Assembly (NCBI GenBank): GCA_964632485.1
Contig: CAZWDO010000002.1
Location: forward strand, 181,151-192,752
Direction: 5' to 3'
DNA from: CAZWDO01 sp964632485 [NCBI: uncultured bacterium]
GTDB taxonomy: Bacteria > JAGOEH01
Length of the DNA stretch: 11,602 bases
In this document: in pieces, positions 1 to 5,851 of the stretch
Numbering within the stretch: the stretch's first letter is position 1
Layout: the number at the start of each line of letters is the position of its first letter
Position numbers and translations under genes: made by a program
The notes under the pieces: model-generated
What the model was told of the DNA's origin: nothing
The model's input: only the letters and a program-made list of their open reading frames with translations
The model's database searches: none

Positions 1-2
1 CG

Positions 3-248
3 CGTGGCTTTATTGTGTCCCAGGACCGCGAGGGTCGGGTGAGCAATTTCCCTTTATTGACTGTGAGCGCGGTTATCATCCACCTCCCCGTATGCGAACG
101 AAATTTTTCAATGGATAATCTTGTTAAATTAATCGCACAGTTGAAAAAACGAGTTAAAAGCAGTGATCAATCAGTGATTGTAGCGGAAGTCCATTCACTT
201 GAAGAAAAAATTTGGGATGGTAAAACTCAGCTCAATTTATGTCCATGA
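3..248 (+). CDS. C-terminal fragment of a probable degenerate GGDEF-domain protein (5' end outside the window)
   Basis: The reading frame is open from the left edge to a TGA at 246-248 and has no convincing start inside the window, so only the last 81 or so residues are visible. They read as the final part of a GGDEF-like domain. The pattern is a G-x-I strand, a DREGRV turn, FPLLTVSAVII (where active and degenerate GGDEF domains have FPLxSxSIGVV), and then a helix DNLVKLIAQLKKRVKSS matching the usual closing AAELKKYAKS helix. The G of the SIG turn is replaced (SAV), and no GGDEF signature is available to judge activity. It is convergent with the lipM-like gene and their 3' ends overlap by 12 bases. 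The assignment rests on family pattern memory only. A non-coding or unrelated C-terminus is possible. Confidence 0.5.
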   Translation, partial: RGFIVSQDREGRVSNFPLLTVSAVIIHLPVCERNFSMDNLVKLIAQLKKRVKSSDQSVIVAEVHSLEEKIWDGKTQLNLCP

Positions 249-995
249 AGTGGTAACCGGTTGCCAATCAATGATATTAAAAGCTTCAGCGAAACCGTTT
301 TTCAAACTATTAAAGAGGTCTGACGGGTGGGCGGGATCGAATTTTTTCTGCGACGCTTCATTGAGACTAGCGGTATGGGTTTCATAAAAGAGCTTAAGAC
401 GGATTTTTTTTTCCGGGGGTTCATTCAGGTATGTGAAAATATTTTGGTGCTCAGCCGTAATCGGGATGCTTCCATGTTGGAGAATAGCTCTTTGCCCCAC
501 ACGTTGAGCGCTTCCAACAAGTTTTTTAGAAGCGATTTTAAGCTCCCAACGCGCGCTGGATGAAAAACAGGTTTTTGGAATCTCGCCTTGAATGGTTTTT
601 GTAAATTTATTTTGTTCAAATTGGCTGTCAATATCTAAATTTAATAACCCTTTATGGAGCGCCTGGTGGATCCACTCATATATTTGCTGGGGGGAATTGT
701 TTACCAGAGGAGTAATTACGCTGTAAGTAATATCCTGAGAATGGAATACCGCACGGCCGCCTGTAGGACGACGAACAATCGATATTCCATTACGCGCAAT
801 TTTAGTCAGATCAAAATCGCTTATCTTCTGGTGATAGCCGATCGATATCGTTGGCGTGCGCCATGTATAAAGTCTGAGCAGGGGAGTAGTCAGCCATTCC
901 GCTTCCATTTGCTGCCAGATCAACCGGTCAAAAAACATAGACCAATCGGCTGGATAGTTTTCTATAATCTGGAATAACCAGGGTTGATCAAACAT
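237..995 (-). CDS. lipM: Octanoyltransferase LipM-like (BPL/LPL catalytic domain; lipoate-protein ligase A family)
   Basis: This is a cytoplasmic enzyme of the biotin/lipoate protein ligase fold, predicted to move an octanoyl group from octanoyl-ACP to a lipoyl domain such as GcvH for lipoate synthesis. From the ATG at 995 (252 aa) the visible motifs are RRPTGGRAVFH at residues 75-85, the lipoyl-pocket strand TYSVI, a CF pair with Cys143, K158-LVGSAQR and LQHGSI near 172-177. Cys143 sits where LipM of Bacillus has its nucleophile, and LplA ligases normally lack it. This favours an octanoyltransferase over an ATP-dependent ligase. No accessory C-terminal LplA domain is present. The gene starts inside the end of rnc (8-base overlap from the ATG), so it is translationally coupled. 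A TTG at 1001 is an alternative start, but the ATG gives a better N-terminus. An amidotransferase LipL or a LplA ligase remain alternatives. Confidence 0.82.
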   Translation of the reverse strand: MFDQPWLFQIIENYPADWSMFFDRLIWQQMEAEWLTTPLLRLYTWRTPTISIGYHQKISDFDLTKIARNGISIVRRPTGGRAVFHSQDITYSVITPLVNNSPQQIYEWIHQALHKGLLNLDIDSQFEQNKFTKTIQGEIPKTCFSSSARWELKIASKKLVGSAQRVGQRAILQHGSIPITAEHQNIFTYLNEPPEKKIRLKLFYETHTASLNEASQKKFDPAHPSDLFNSLKNGFAEAFNIIDWQPVTTSWT

Positions 996-1695
996 CCTCA
1001 ATCAAACCCAATTGGAATAGCGCCGCTTTAGCGGCATTTTGTTGCGCCATTTTTTTAGAATTGCCACTGCCGACTGCGAGAGGCGAATCGCCAATGCTGA
1101 CTTGAATTTCAAAAAGTTTATCGTGATCAGGTCCATTTTCCTTAATGACTATATAAGAGGGAGATTTTTTAAGTTTTCCCTGAAAAAATTCTTGTAATCG
1201 GCTTTTATAATTGAAATAATCAGTGTCTTGCAGGAATGAACGATGATGATTGATTAAGGTGTGTCGTAAAAACGTATAGACGGGGGTTAACCCGCTATCG
1301 AGATAAATAGCCCCCACCAAAGCTTCAAATACATTTGCCAGAATCGATACTCGATCCCGTCCACCCGTCATATGTTCCCCTTCGGATAAGAGAACATACG
1401 ACTGGAGACGATTCATTTTCATCATTTCCGCCAATACCTGCCGGCTGACCAGGATGGCTTTCATTTTGGATAACTGACCTTCGGGTTTATCCGGGTATTC
1501 CTGAAAAAGGTATTCCGATACGATGAAGTTCAGCAACGCATCTCCCAGGAATTCCAATCGTTCATTGTGAGACTGGCCATCTTTCAACTGCATAGAAAGG
1601 GATCGATGGGTCAAAGCCTGTATCAACAGATCCTGTTGGGCGAAATGAAAGCCTAATTTCTGCTGGCAGAAAAGCAATTGCTCATCATTCAGCAT
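988..1695 (-). CDS. rnc: Ribonuclease III
   Basis: This is a double-strand-specific endoribonuclease that processes rRNA precursors and some mRNAs. The 235-residue protein has the usual family length and both domains. The N-terminal RNase III domain carries the signature NERLEFLGD at residues 44-52 (E48 and D52 in the metal site) and the second acidic segment ILANVFEALVGAIYLD, which supplies N121 and E124. The C-terminal double-stranded RNA-binding domain covers about residues 161-232 and ends with the typical KKMAQQNAAKAAL helix. All catalytic acids are present. The ATG overlaps the end of fabF by 11 bases, implying coupled translation. The fabF-rnc adjacency is common in bacteria. Nothing looks truncated. 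Confidence 0.97.
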   Translation of the reverse strand: MLNDEQLLFCQQKLGFHFAQQDLLIQALTHRSLSMQLKDGQSHNERLEFLGDALLNFIVSEYLFQEYPDKPEGQLSKMKAILVSRQVLAEMMKMNRLQSYVLLSEGEHMTGGRDRVSILANVFEALVGAIYLDSGLTPVYTFLRHTLINHHRSFLQDTDYFNYKSRLQEFFQGKLKKSPSYIVIKENGPDHDKLFEIQVSIGDSPLAVGSGNSKKMAQQNAAKAALFQLGLIEDV

Positions 1696-2929
1696 ATCGC
1701 TTAAGAATTAACGAACAATTGTGTCCGCCGAAACCGAAAGAATTGGTTAATCCGTATTCAAAGGAAAGCGAAGACGCCTGGTTGGGATTGTAATTCAAAT
1801 CACAACTGGGGTCCGGGGTCTGGTAGTTGATGGTTGGCGGGATCACTTGTTCTTGTAAAGATTTAGCAAGAAACAGGGTTTCAATGGCTCCCGCGGAACC
1901 CAATAAATGCCCGGTCATGCTCTTAGTTGAGCATACAACCAATTGATAGGCATGATCGCCGAAGACCTGTTTGATCGCTCCGGTTTCGGTTTTATCGTTC
2001 AATTCGGTTGATGTGCCATGCGCATTGATATGCCCAATTTGATGGGGTTCTAAACCCGCTGATTTGAGCGCTTTTTGCATGGCCAGTATGGCGCCTTTCC
2101 CTTCCGGATCGGGTGAGGTAATGTGAAAGGCATCACAGGAGTATCCCATACCGACAATTTCAGCATAGATTTTAGCGCCACGTTTAAGCGCCGATGACAA
2201 TTCTTCAAGCACAATAATTGCCGAACCTTCGGCCATTATAAAACCGTCACGGTTTAAATCAAATGGACGTGAAGCGTGTTGATAATCGTCATTTCGAGTC
2301 GACAGAGCCTGGGCGGAATTGAATCCGGCCAGTGCCATAGGCGCGACGGCCGCTTCAGCGCCTCCTGTAATTATCATACGTTGACGACCGGTAGCTATAC
2401 TCCAGTACGATTCTCCGATGGCATGCGCTGAAGAAGCGCAGGCAGACGATATTGAATAATTATCACCTTTTAGATTGTGACGCATTGCAATATGACCACA
2501 TACAATATCGGGAATGAGCATGGGTACGAAAAATGGACTGACACGACCAGGGCCTTTATTGATCAAAGCGGAATGCTGGTCTTCAAAAGTCAGAATGCCT
2601 CCCATCCCAACACCCATAATCACACCAATATCTTCAGGGGTAAATTGACTAAAATCAATCCCCGCATCGGATATCGCTTGCTCGGCTGCGCATACGCCGA
2701 ATACTGTAAACGGATCCATTCGCTTGGCCGCTTTTGGCTCAATATAAAGAGAAACATCCAAGCCTTTGACTTCTCCGGCAAAGCGAGTCTTAAAATTGGA
2801 TGGATCAAAGCGGGTAATTAACCCTATCCCGGATTCTCCTTTCAGAGCCTTTTCCCAGGTCGAGACGACATTATTGTCCAAAGGATTGACTGTTCCCAAC
2901 CCGGTAATAACAACTCGTTGCCGTTCCAT
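1685..2929 (-). CDS. fabF: 3-oxoacyl-[acyl-carrier-protein] synthase II (KAS II)
   Basis: This condensing enzyme of type II fatty-acid synthesis elongates acyl-ACP with malonyl-ACP, releasing CO2. The 414-residue protein matches the normal FabF length of about 410-415 and shows the full Cys-His-His set: Cys164 in SISSACASSAHA, His304 in NAHGTST, and Lys336 with His341 in KSMTGHLLGSAGA. The N-terminal VVITGLGTVNPL and the C-terminal TNSFGFGGHNCSL motifs are also typical. KAS II (FabF) fits better than KAS I (FabB) because of the overall motif set and its position directly after acpP. An AAGGA ribosome site lies 8 bases before the ATG, and 26 bases separate the gene from acpP. Confidence 0.97.
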   Translation of the reverse strand: MERQRVVITGLGTVNPLDNNVVSTWEKALKGESGIGLITRFDPSNFKTRFAGEVKGLDVSLYIEPKAAKRMDPFTVFGVCAAEQAISDAGIDFSQFTPEDIGVIMGVGMGGILTFEDQHSALINKGPGRVSPFFVPMLIPDIVCGHIAMRHNLKGDNYSISSACASSAHAIGESYWSIATGRQRMIITGGAEAAVAPMALAGFNSAQALSTRNDDYQHASRPFDLNRDGFIMAEGSAIIVLEELSSALKRGAKIYAEIVGMGYSCDAFHITSPDPEGKGAILAMQKALKSAGLEPHQIGHINAHGTSTELNDKTETGAIKQVFGDHAYQLVVCSTKSMTGHLLGSAGAIETLFLAKSLQEQVIPPTINYQTPDPSCDLNYNPNQASSLSFEYGLTNSFGFGGHNCSLILKRYAE

Positions 2930-2955
2930 AAATGGTTCCTTTATTTTATCGGGTT

Positions 2956-3192
2956 TTATTTATGGTTTTCAATATAACGCATGGCATCGCCAACGGTCCG
3001 AATGGACTTGGCTTCATCATCCGGTATTTCGATTTCATATTCTTCTTCAAGCGCCATGATCAATTCAACCGTGTCCAGGGAATCCGCGTTCAAATCATCA
3101 ATGAACGATGCGTCTTCAGTCACCTGTTTGCCATCTACACCTAATTTGTCAATAACGATCTCTTTCACTTTTTCAAAAATTTCAGTTGACAT
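2956..3192 (-). CDS. acpP: Acyl carrier protein
   Basis: This small acidic protein of 78 residues carries growing acyl chains as thioesters on a 4'-phosphopantetheine arm. The attachment serine is Ser38 in the ADSLDTVEL motif, and the surrounding helix pattern ([28 protein letters not shown]) is the standard ACP recognition helix II. Its products and substrates connect PlsX, FabG, FabF and the octanoyltransferase encoded around it. It follows fabG by 22 bases and has the strongest ribosome site in the operon, as expected for a protein needed in excess over the enzymes. Confidence 0.98.
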   Translation of the reverse strand: MSTEIFEKVKEIVIDKLGVDGKQVTEDASFIDDLNADSLDTVELIMALEEEYEIEIPDDEAKSIRTVGDAMRYIENHK

Positions 3193-3199
3193 GATTTGT

Positions 3200-3206
3200 C
3201 CTCCTT
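3200..3206 (-). promoter_or_regulatory. Strong Shine-Dalgarno site of acpP
   Basis: On the minus strand AAGGAGG lies 7 bases ahead of the acpP ATG (3192-3190). It is a better match to the anti-Shine-Dalgarno sequence than the sites of the other genes in the operon (for example AAGGA for fabF and GAGG-type for fabG). This suggests that ACP output is raised at the translation level. Confidence 0.8.
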
Positions 3207-3214
3207 AAGTTGGG

Positions 3215-3952
3215 TTATGAAAGAATGAAACCACCATCCACCGTAATGGTCTGGCCAGTTATAAACGAAGATTCGTCAGATAATAAAAACCATACCAAAG
3301 CCGCAACTTCTTCCGGTTGGCCTGGCCGTTTTAAAAGGCTTTGTTGAATCAGTTGATCTTTGATTTCCTGTGGCAGATTTTCTGTCATATCAGTTGCGAT
3401 ATACCCGGGAGCAATCGTGTTAACCCGAATATTGCGTCCCGCCATTTCCCTGGCAACAGCTTTACCGAATCCGATAAGCCCGGCTTTGGATGCCGCGTAG
3501 TTTGCTTGTCCGGCATTTCCGCTGAGACCGACGACTGAGGAAATATTGACAATCGTTCCAAAACGTTGTCGGCTCATAATTTTGATACATTCTCGCGTGA
3601 CAAGAAACGTACCTTTGAGATTAATAGATAAAACGGTATCAAAATCGTCTTCCGACATACGTAAAAGCAGTTTGTCGCGCGTAATGCCGGCATTATTCAC
3701 TAAATAATCGATGCGGCCATAATCTGTATGTATTTTTTTTATGGTCTCCTGAACCGCATCTGCCAATTGAATATCAAGAGAAAATGCCGCTGCCTGGCCG
3801 CCTTCGTTACGAATTGTCTCTGCCGCTTTTTCACCGCTTTCTTGATTTCTGTTCAAAATGATACAAAAATTTTTTTCGCGCGCTAAACGTCGGGTAACAG
3901 CAAACCCAATGCCTCGATCACCACCGGTAATCAATGCAATTTTCTGTTCCAT
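3215..3952 (-). CDS. fabG: 3-oxoacyl-[acyl-carrier-protein] reductase
   Basis: This NADPH-dependent short-chain dehydrogenase reduces 3-oxoacyl-ACP to 3-hydroxyacyl-ACP in fatty-acid elongation. The 245-residue protein shows the cofactor loop TGGDRGIG (residues 9-16), NNAG at 86-89, Asn111, Ser139 in NISSVVG, and Tyr152 with Lys156 in QANYAASKAG, a complete Asn-Ser-Tyr-Lys tetrad. IRVNTIAPGYIATDMT and the terminal GQTITVDGG are also typical of FabG. One small oddity is Asp in the loop position where most FabG proteins have Ser (TGxSRGIG), a substitution that the looser SDR consensus allows. The ATG shares one base with the plsX stop (TAATG), so translation is probably coupled. Neighbouring acpP and fabF support FabG over another SDR. 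Confidence 0.95.
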   Translation of the reverse strand: MEQKIALITGGDRGIGFAVTRRLAREKNFCIILNRNQESGEKAAETIRNEGGQAAAFSLDIQLADAVQETIKKIHTDYGRIDYLVNNAGITRDKLLLRMSEDDFDTVLSINLKGTFLVTRECIKIMSRQRFGTIVNISSVVGLSGNAGQANYAASKAGLIGFGKAVAREMAGRNIRVNTIAPGYIATDMTENLPQEIKDQLIQQSLLKRPGQPEEVAALVWFLLSDESSFITGQTITVDGGFILS

Positions 3953-4965
3953 TAAAAATCCTCACTATTATGTTTAAGCATTTCTTTTTCAATGAGTTGA
4001 TTGATTGAATGCGTGTTCAGGCTGATGGCTTCACGAATCGCATTTTTCAAGGCCAGAGGACTCGATTTTCCATGTGAAATGATGCAATTTCCATTGATGC
4101 CGAGAAGCGCCCCGCCGCCATAGCTTTCATAATTTAGTTTCTTTTTGAGGTAATCGAAGGCTGGCAGCATGAACAATGCGCCTATTTTTGGCCAGAAGTG
4201 CTTGCGAATTGCCTCCTTGAACAGGCTATTAACGAGGTACACCAGGCTTTCACTATGTTTAAGTACAATATTGCCTACAAACCCATCCATCACAATCACA
4301 TGAAAATTACCGCCCAGAATATCGCGGCCCTCGGCATTTCCCTGAAAATTGAGACCCGATTTTTCCAGAAGTTGATGCGCTAACAGTGATATGTCGTTTC
4401 CTTTGCTGGATTCTTCGCCAATATTGATTAATCCGACTTTTGGCCGTGGAATTCCAATAATGTTTTCGGAAAATATCGAACCCATATAACCAAATTGCAA
4501 GAGATTCTTAGCTTTGCAATCCGTGTTTGCTCCTACATCCATCAATACAACGGGTATTCCGGTACGTGTTGGCAGTGTGGCGACTATTCCGGGTCGGTTG
4601 ATTCCTGGCAGGCGTCCCAGATATTTCAGAGCAAACGCCATGACTGCGCCGGTATTCCCTGCCGAAACAACAGCATTAACCGCTTGATCTTTATGAAGTT
4701 GGAACATCAAGGCCAGCGAAGATTGCTTTTTTTGACGTAGCGCTATAGAGGGCGCGTCTTTCATGCTGACTTCCTGGTCGCAATCGATTATTTCAATCCG
4801 CTTTTCATCAACTGTCTGATGTTCCAGCAACCTTAATATCTGATCTTTTTTACCGACCAAATATACTTTATCCAAATGTGAAAACTCTTTCAATGCCATT
4901 ATAGCGGCTTTGACATTATTCTCAGCGCCAAAATCTCCACCCATGGCATCCAGGGCTATGTTCAC
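3952..4965 (-). CDS. plsX: Phosphate acyltransferase PlsX
   Basis: PlsX converts acyl-ACP and phosphate to acyl-phosphate, the donor for glycerol-3-phosphate acylation by PlsY in phospholipid synthesis. It is a soluble, membrane-associated enzyme. The 337-residue product is of normal length. Conserved blocks are DAMGGD at 6-11, SAGNTGAVMA at 101-110, INRPGIVATLPT, MDVGANTDCK at 142-151, NIGEESSKGND, the VMDGFVGNIVLK segment at 225-236 and YGGGALLGING at 282-292. The start is GTG at 4965, preceded by GAGGA lying within the end of rpmF. It is 5 bases from rpmF and directly abuts fabG, without the fabH and fabD genes often found in between. Confidence 0.96.
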   Translation of the reverse strand: MNIALDAMGGDFGAENNVKAAIMALKEFSHLDKVYLVGKKDQILRLLEHQTVDEKRIEIIDCDQEVSMKDAPSIALRQKKQSSLALMFQLHKDQAVNAVVSAGNTGAVMAFALKYLGRLPGINRPGIVATLPTRTGIPVVLMDVGANTDCKAKNLLQFGYMGSIFSENIIGIPRPKVGLINIGEESSKGNDISLLAHQLLEKSGLNFQGNAEGRDILGGNFHVIVMDGFVGNIVLKHSESLVYLVNSLFKEAIRKHFWPKIGALFMLPAFDYLKKKLNYESYGGGALLGINGNCIISHGKSSPLALKNAIREAISLNTHSINQLIEKEMLKHNSEDF

Positions 4966-4970
4966 CGGAT

Positions 4971-5153
4971 TTAGTCCTCTTTAGCTGCTATAATTAATCT
5001 GTCGCGATAAAAACCACATTCCGGACATACAAAATGGGGCCGTTTGGTTGCTCCACAATGAGGGCATCCAGCCATTGCCGGCATTTCCAAATGCCAATGT
5101 GATCTTCTTTTACGAGAACGTGCTTTGCTGCTTTTTTTCTTGGGGACAGCCAT
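4971..5153 (-). CDS. rpmF: 50S ribosomal protein L32 (zinc-binding form)
   Basis: The 60-residue basic protein of the large ribosomal subunit starts with MAVPKKKSSKARSRKRRSHW, the diagnostic L32 N-terminus. It has four cysteines in two pairs, C30-x2-C33 and C43-x2-C46, which would bind one zinc ion, so this is the C+ form rather than the zinc-independent C- paralogue. The gene sits between yceD and plsX, the standard rpmF context. It starts 1 base after the yceD stop with GGGAGG as ribosome site. Confidence 0.97.
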   Translation of the reverse strand: MAVPKKKSSKARSRKRRSHWHLEMPAMAGCPHCGATKRPHFVCPECGFYRDRLIIAAKED

Positions 5154-5154
5154 T

Positions 5155-5676
5155 TTATCCTCCCTGAATACTAGTTAAAAATTGTTTGAATACTTCCAAG
5201 CGCGGATCAGTTTGCCGCTTACAACTACATCTGGTCAGATTCAGATTACACCCGCACTGGATGCATAATCCTTTGCATTCTTCATGACAAAGAGGTTTCA
5301 TCGGTATCGCCAGGTATAGTATATCCCGAATATCGTCCCTGAGAGAAAACTCTGTGGCTTTCAAACTCAATTCCGTATATTCACTATCATCATTGTCCGG
5401 AGTGGGTTGTTGGACAAATTTATAAACTTTAAGAAATGATTCCTGAACCGGTAATTCATAATCCTCAAGGCATCGAGCGCATCGCATGATCAATTTCGCT
5501 TCCAGCCTGACGGTGGTATATAGCTCCCAGGTATTCAATTCACAATCTACCTGAAGCCTAACCATCTGGTTTTCATTTTGAAGAGAATTACTAAACTCTA
5601 TACCCAATTCCTGTATTTGATGTTCAAATTCAAAATGTTTGATTCCTTTACGAATCGGGTCGATTTGTACAATCAC
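5155..5676 (-). CDS. yceD: DUF177 / YceD family protein, cysteine-rich
   Basis: This is the first gene of the operon. The 173-residue protein belongs to the DUF177 family, which nearly always precedes rpmF and is linked with 23S rRNA accumulation and large-subunit biogenesis. Its biochemical role is not settled. A CARC pair (C66, C69) is followed by an acidic stretch near 94-104 and a C-terminal cysteine cluster (C130, C134, C138, C141, C143, C150, C152) in the form CHEECKGLCIQCG, typical of the family and suggestive of metal binding. The start is GTG at 5676 with AAGGA six bases upstream. The promoter at 5706-5734 would give a leader of only about 20-25 bases. Confidence 0.9.
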   Translation of the reverse strand: MIVQIDPIRKGIKHFEFEHQIQELGIEFSNSLQNENQMVRLQVDCELNTWELYTTVRLEAKLIMRCARCLEDYELPVQESFLKVYKFVQQPTPDNDDSEYTELSLKATEFSLRDDIRDILYLAIPMKPLCHEECKGLCIQCGCNLNLTRCSCKRQTDPRLEVFKQFLTSIQGG

Positions 5677-5705
5677 ACAAATTCCTTTTTAAAAAATTTG
5701 CTCTA

Positions 5706-5734
5706 AATATATATAAAAATCGCGCTTTTGTCAA
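5706..5734 (-). promoter_or_regulatory. Sigma70-type promoter of the yceD-rpmF-plsX-fab-rnc-lipM operon
   Basis: On the minus strand a perfect -35 box TTGACA (5734-5729) is separated by 17 bases from TATATT (5711-5706). Transcription would start near 5699 and give a leader of about 23 bases before the GTG of yceD. No other promoter of similar quality was noticed inside the operon. Confidence 0.8.
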
Positions 5735-5740
5735 TCCTTT

Positions 5741-5821
5741 TTTTTAACAAGTGAAATCAATTTTTTTTTTTGTTTGACTATTTACCGGTTTTTTTTTATA
5801 TTGGGTTCGTGTTGTTAAAAA
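5741..5821. repeat. 10-bp inverted repeat spanning the divergent promoter region
   Basis: TTTTTAACAA at 5741-5750 is the exact reverse complement of TTGTTAAAAA at 5812-5821, with 61 bases between. The left arm lies just upstream of the -35 box of the minus-strand promoter, and the right arm lies at the expected start of the + strand transcript. It could be a pair of operator half-sites for a shared regulator. In such AT-rich DNA a chance match is quite possible. Confidence 0.3.
5774..5802 (+). promoter_or_regulatory. Sigma70-type promoter of the ABC importer operon
   Basis: TTGACT (5774-5779) is followed after 17 bases by TATATT (5797-5802), giving a predicted start near 5809 and a leader of about 43 bases. 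The spacer ends in a run of T, and the full run 5789-5797 is nine T long, so its last base is the first base of the -10 box. Another run of eleven T (5761-5771) sits just upstream of the -35 box. Confidence 0.75.
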
Positions 5822-5840
5822 TTATTTAAGATATCCGTAC

Positions 5841-5847
5841 AAGGAGG
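5841..5847 (+). promoter_or_regulatory. Shine-Dalgarno site of the binding-protein gene
   Basis: AAGGAGG lies 4 bases ahead of the ATG at 5852. It is a near-perfect complement of the 16S rRNA end with a slightly short spacing, and it fixes the start of the binding protein. High translation is expected for a periplasmic binding protein. Confidence 0.8.
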
Positions 5848-5851
5848 CCCT

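Noticed and set aside
425-977. Open frames on both strands inside the lipM-like gene
   Set aside because: Their products have no recognisable motifs and they overlap a well-supported gene.
2930-2955. Terminator or promoter between acpP and fabF
   Set aside because: The 26 bases are AT-rich but have no stem-loop or paired promoter boxes; they hold the fabF ribosome site only.
3923-3930. TGGDRGIG cofactor loop of FabG as a sign of lost activity
   Set aside because: The TGxxxGxG requirement is met and the full Asn-Ser-Tyr-Lys tetrad is present, so it is only a mild variant.
5803-5851. Possible Fur box in the leader of the importer operon (AT-rich near-palindrome around 5815-5829)
   Set aside because: It does not match the GATAATGATAATCATTATC pattern beyond general AT richness, so iron control cannot be claimed.
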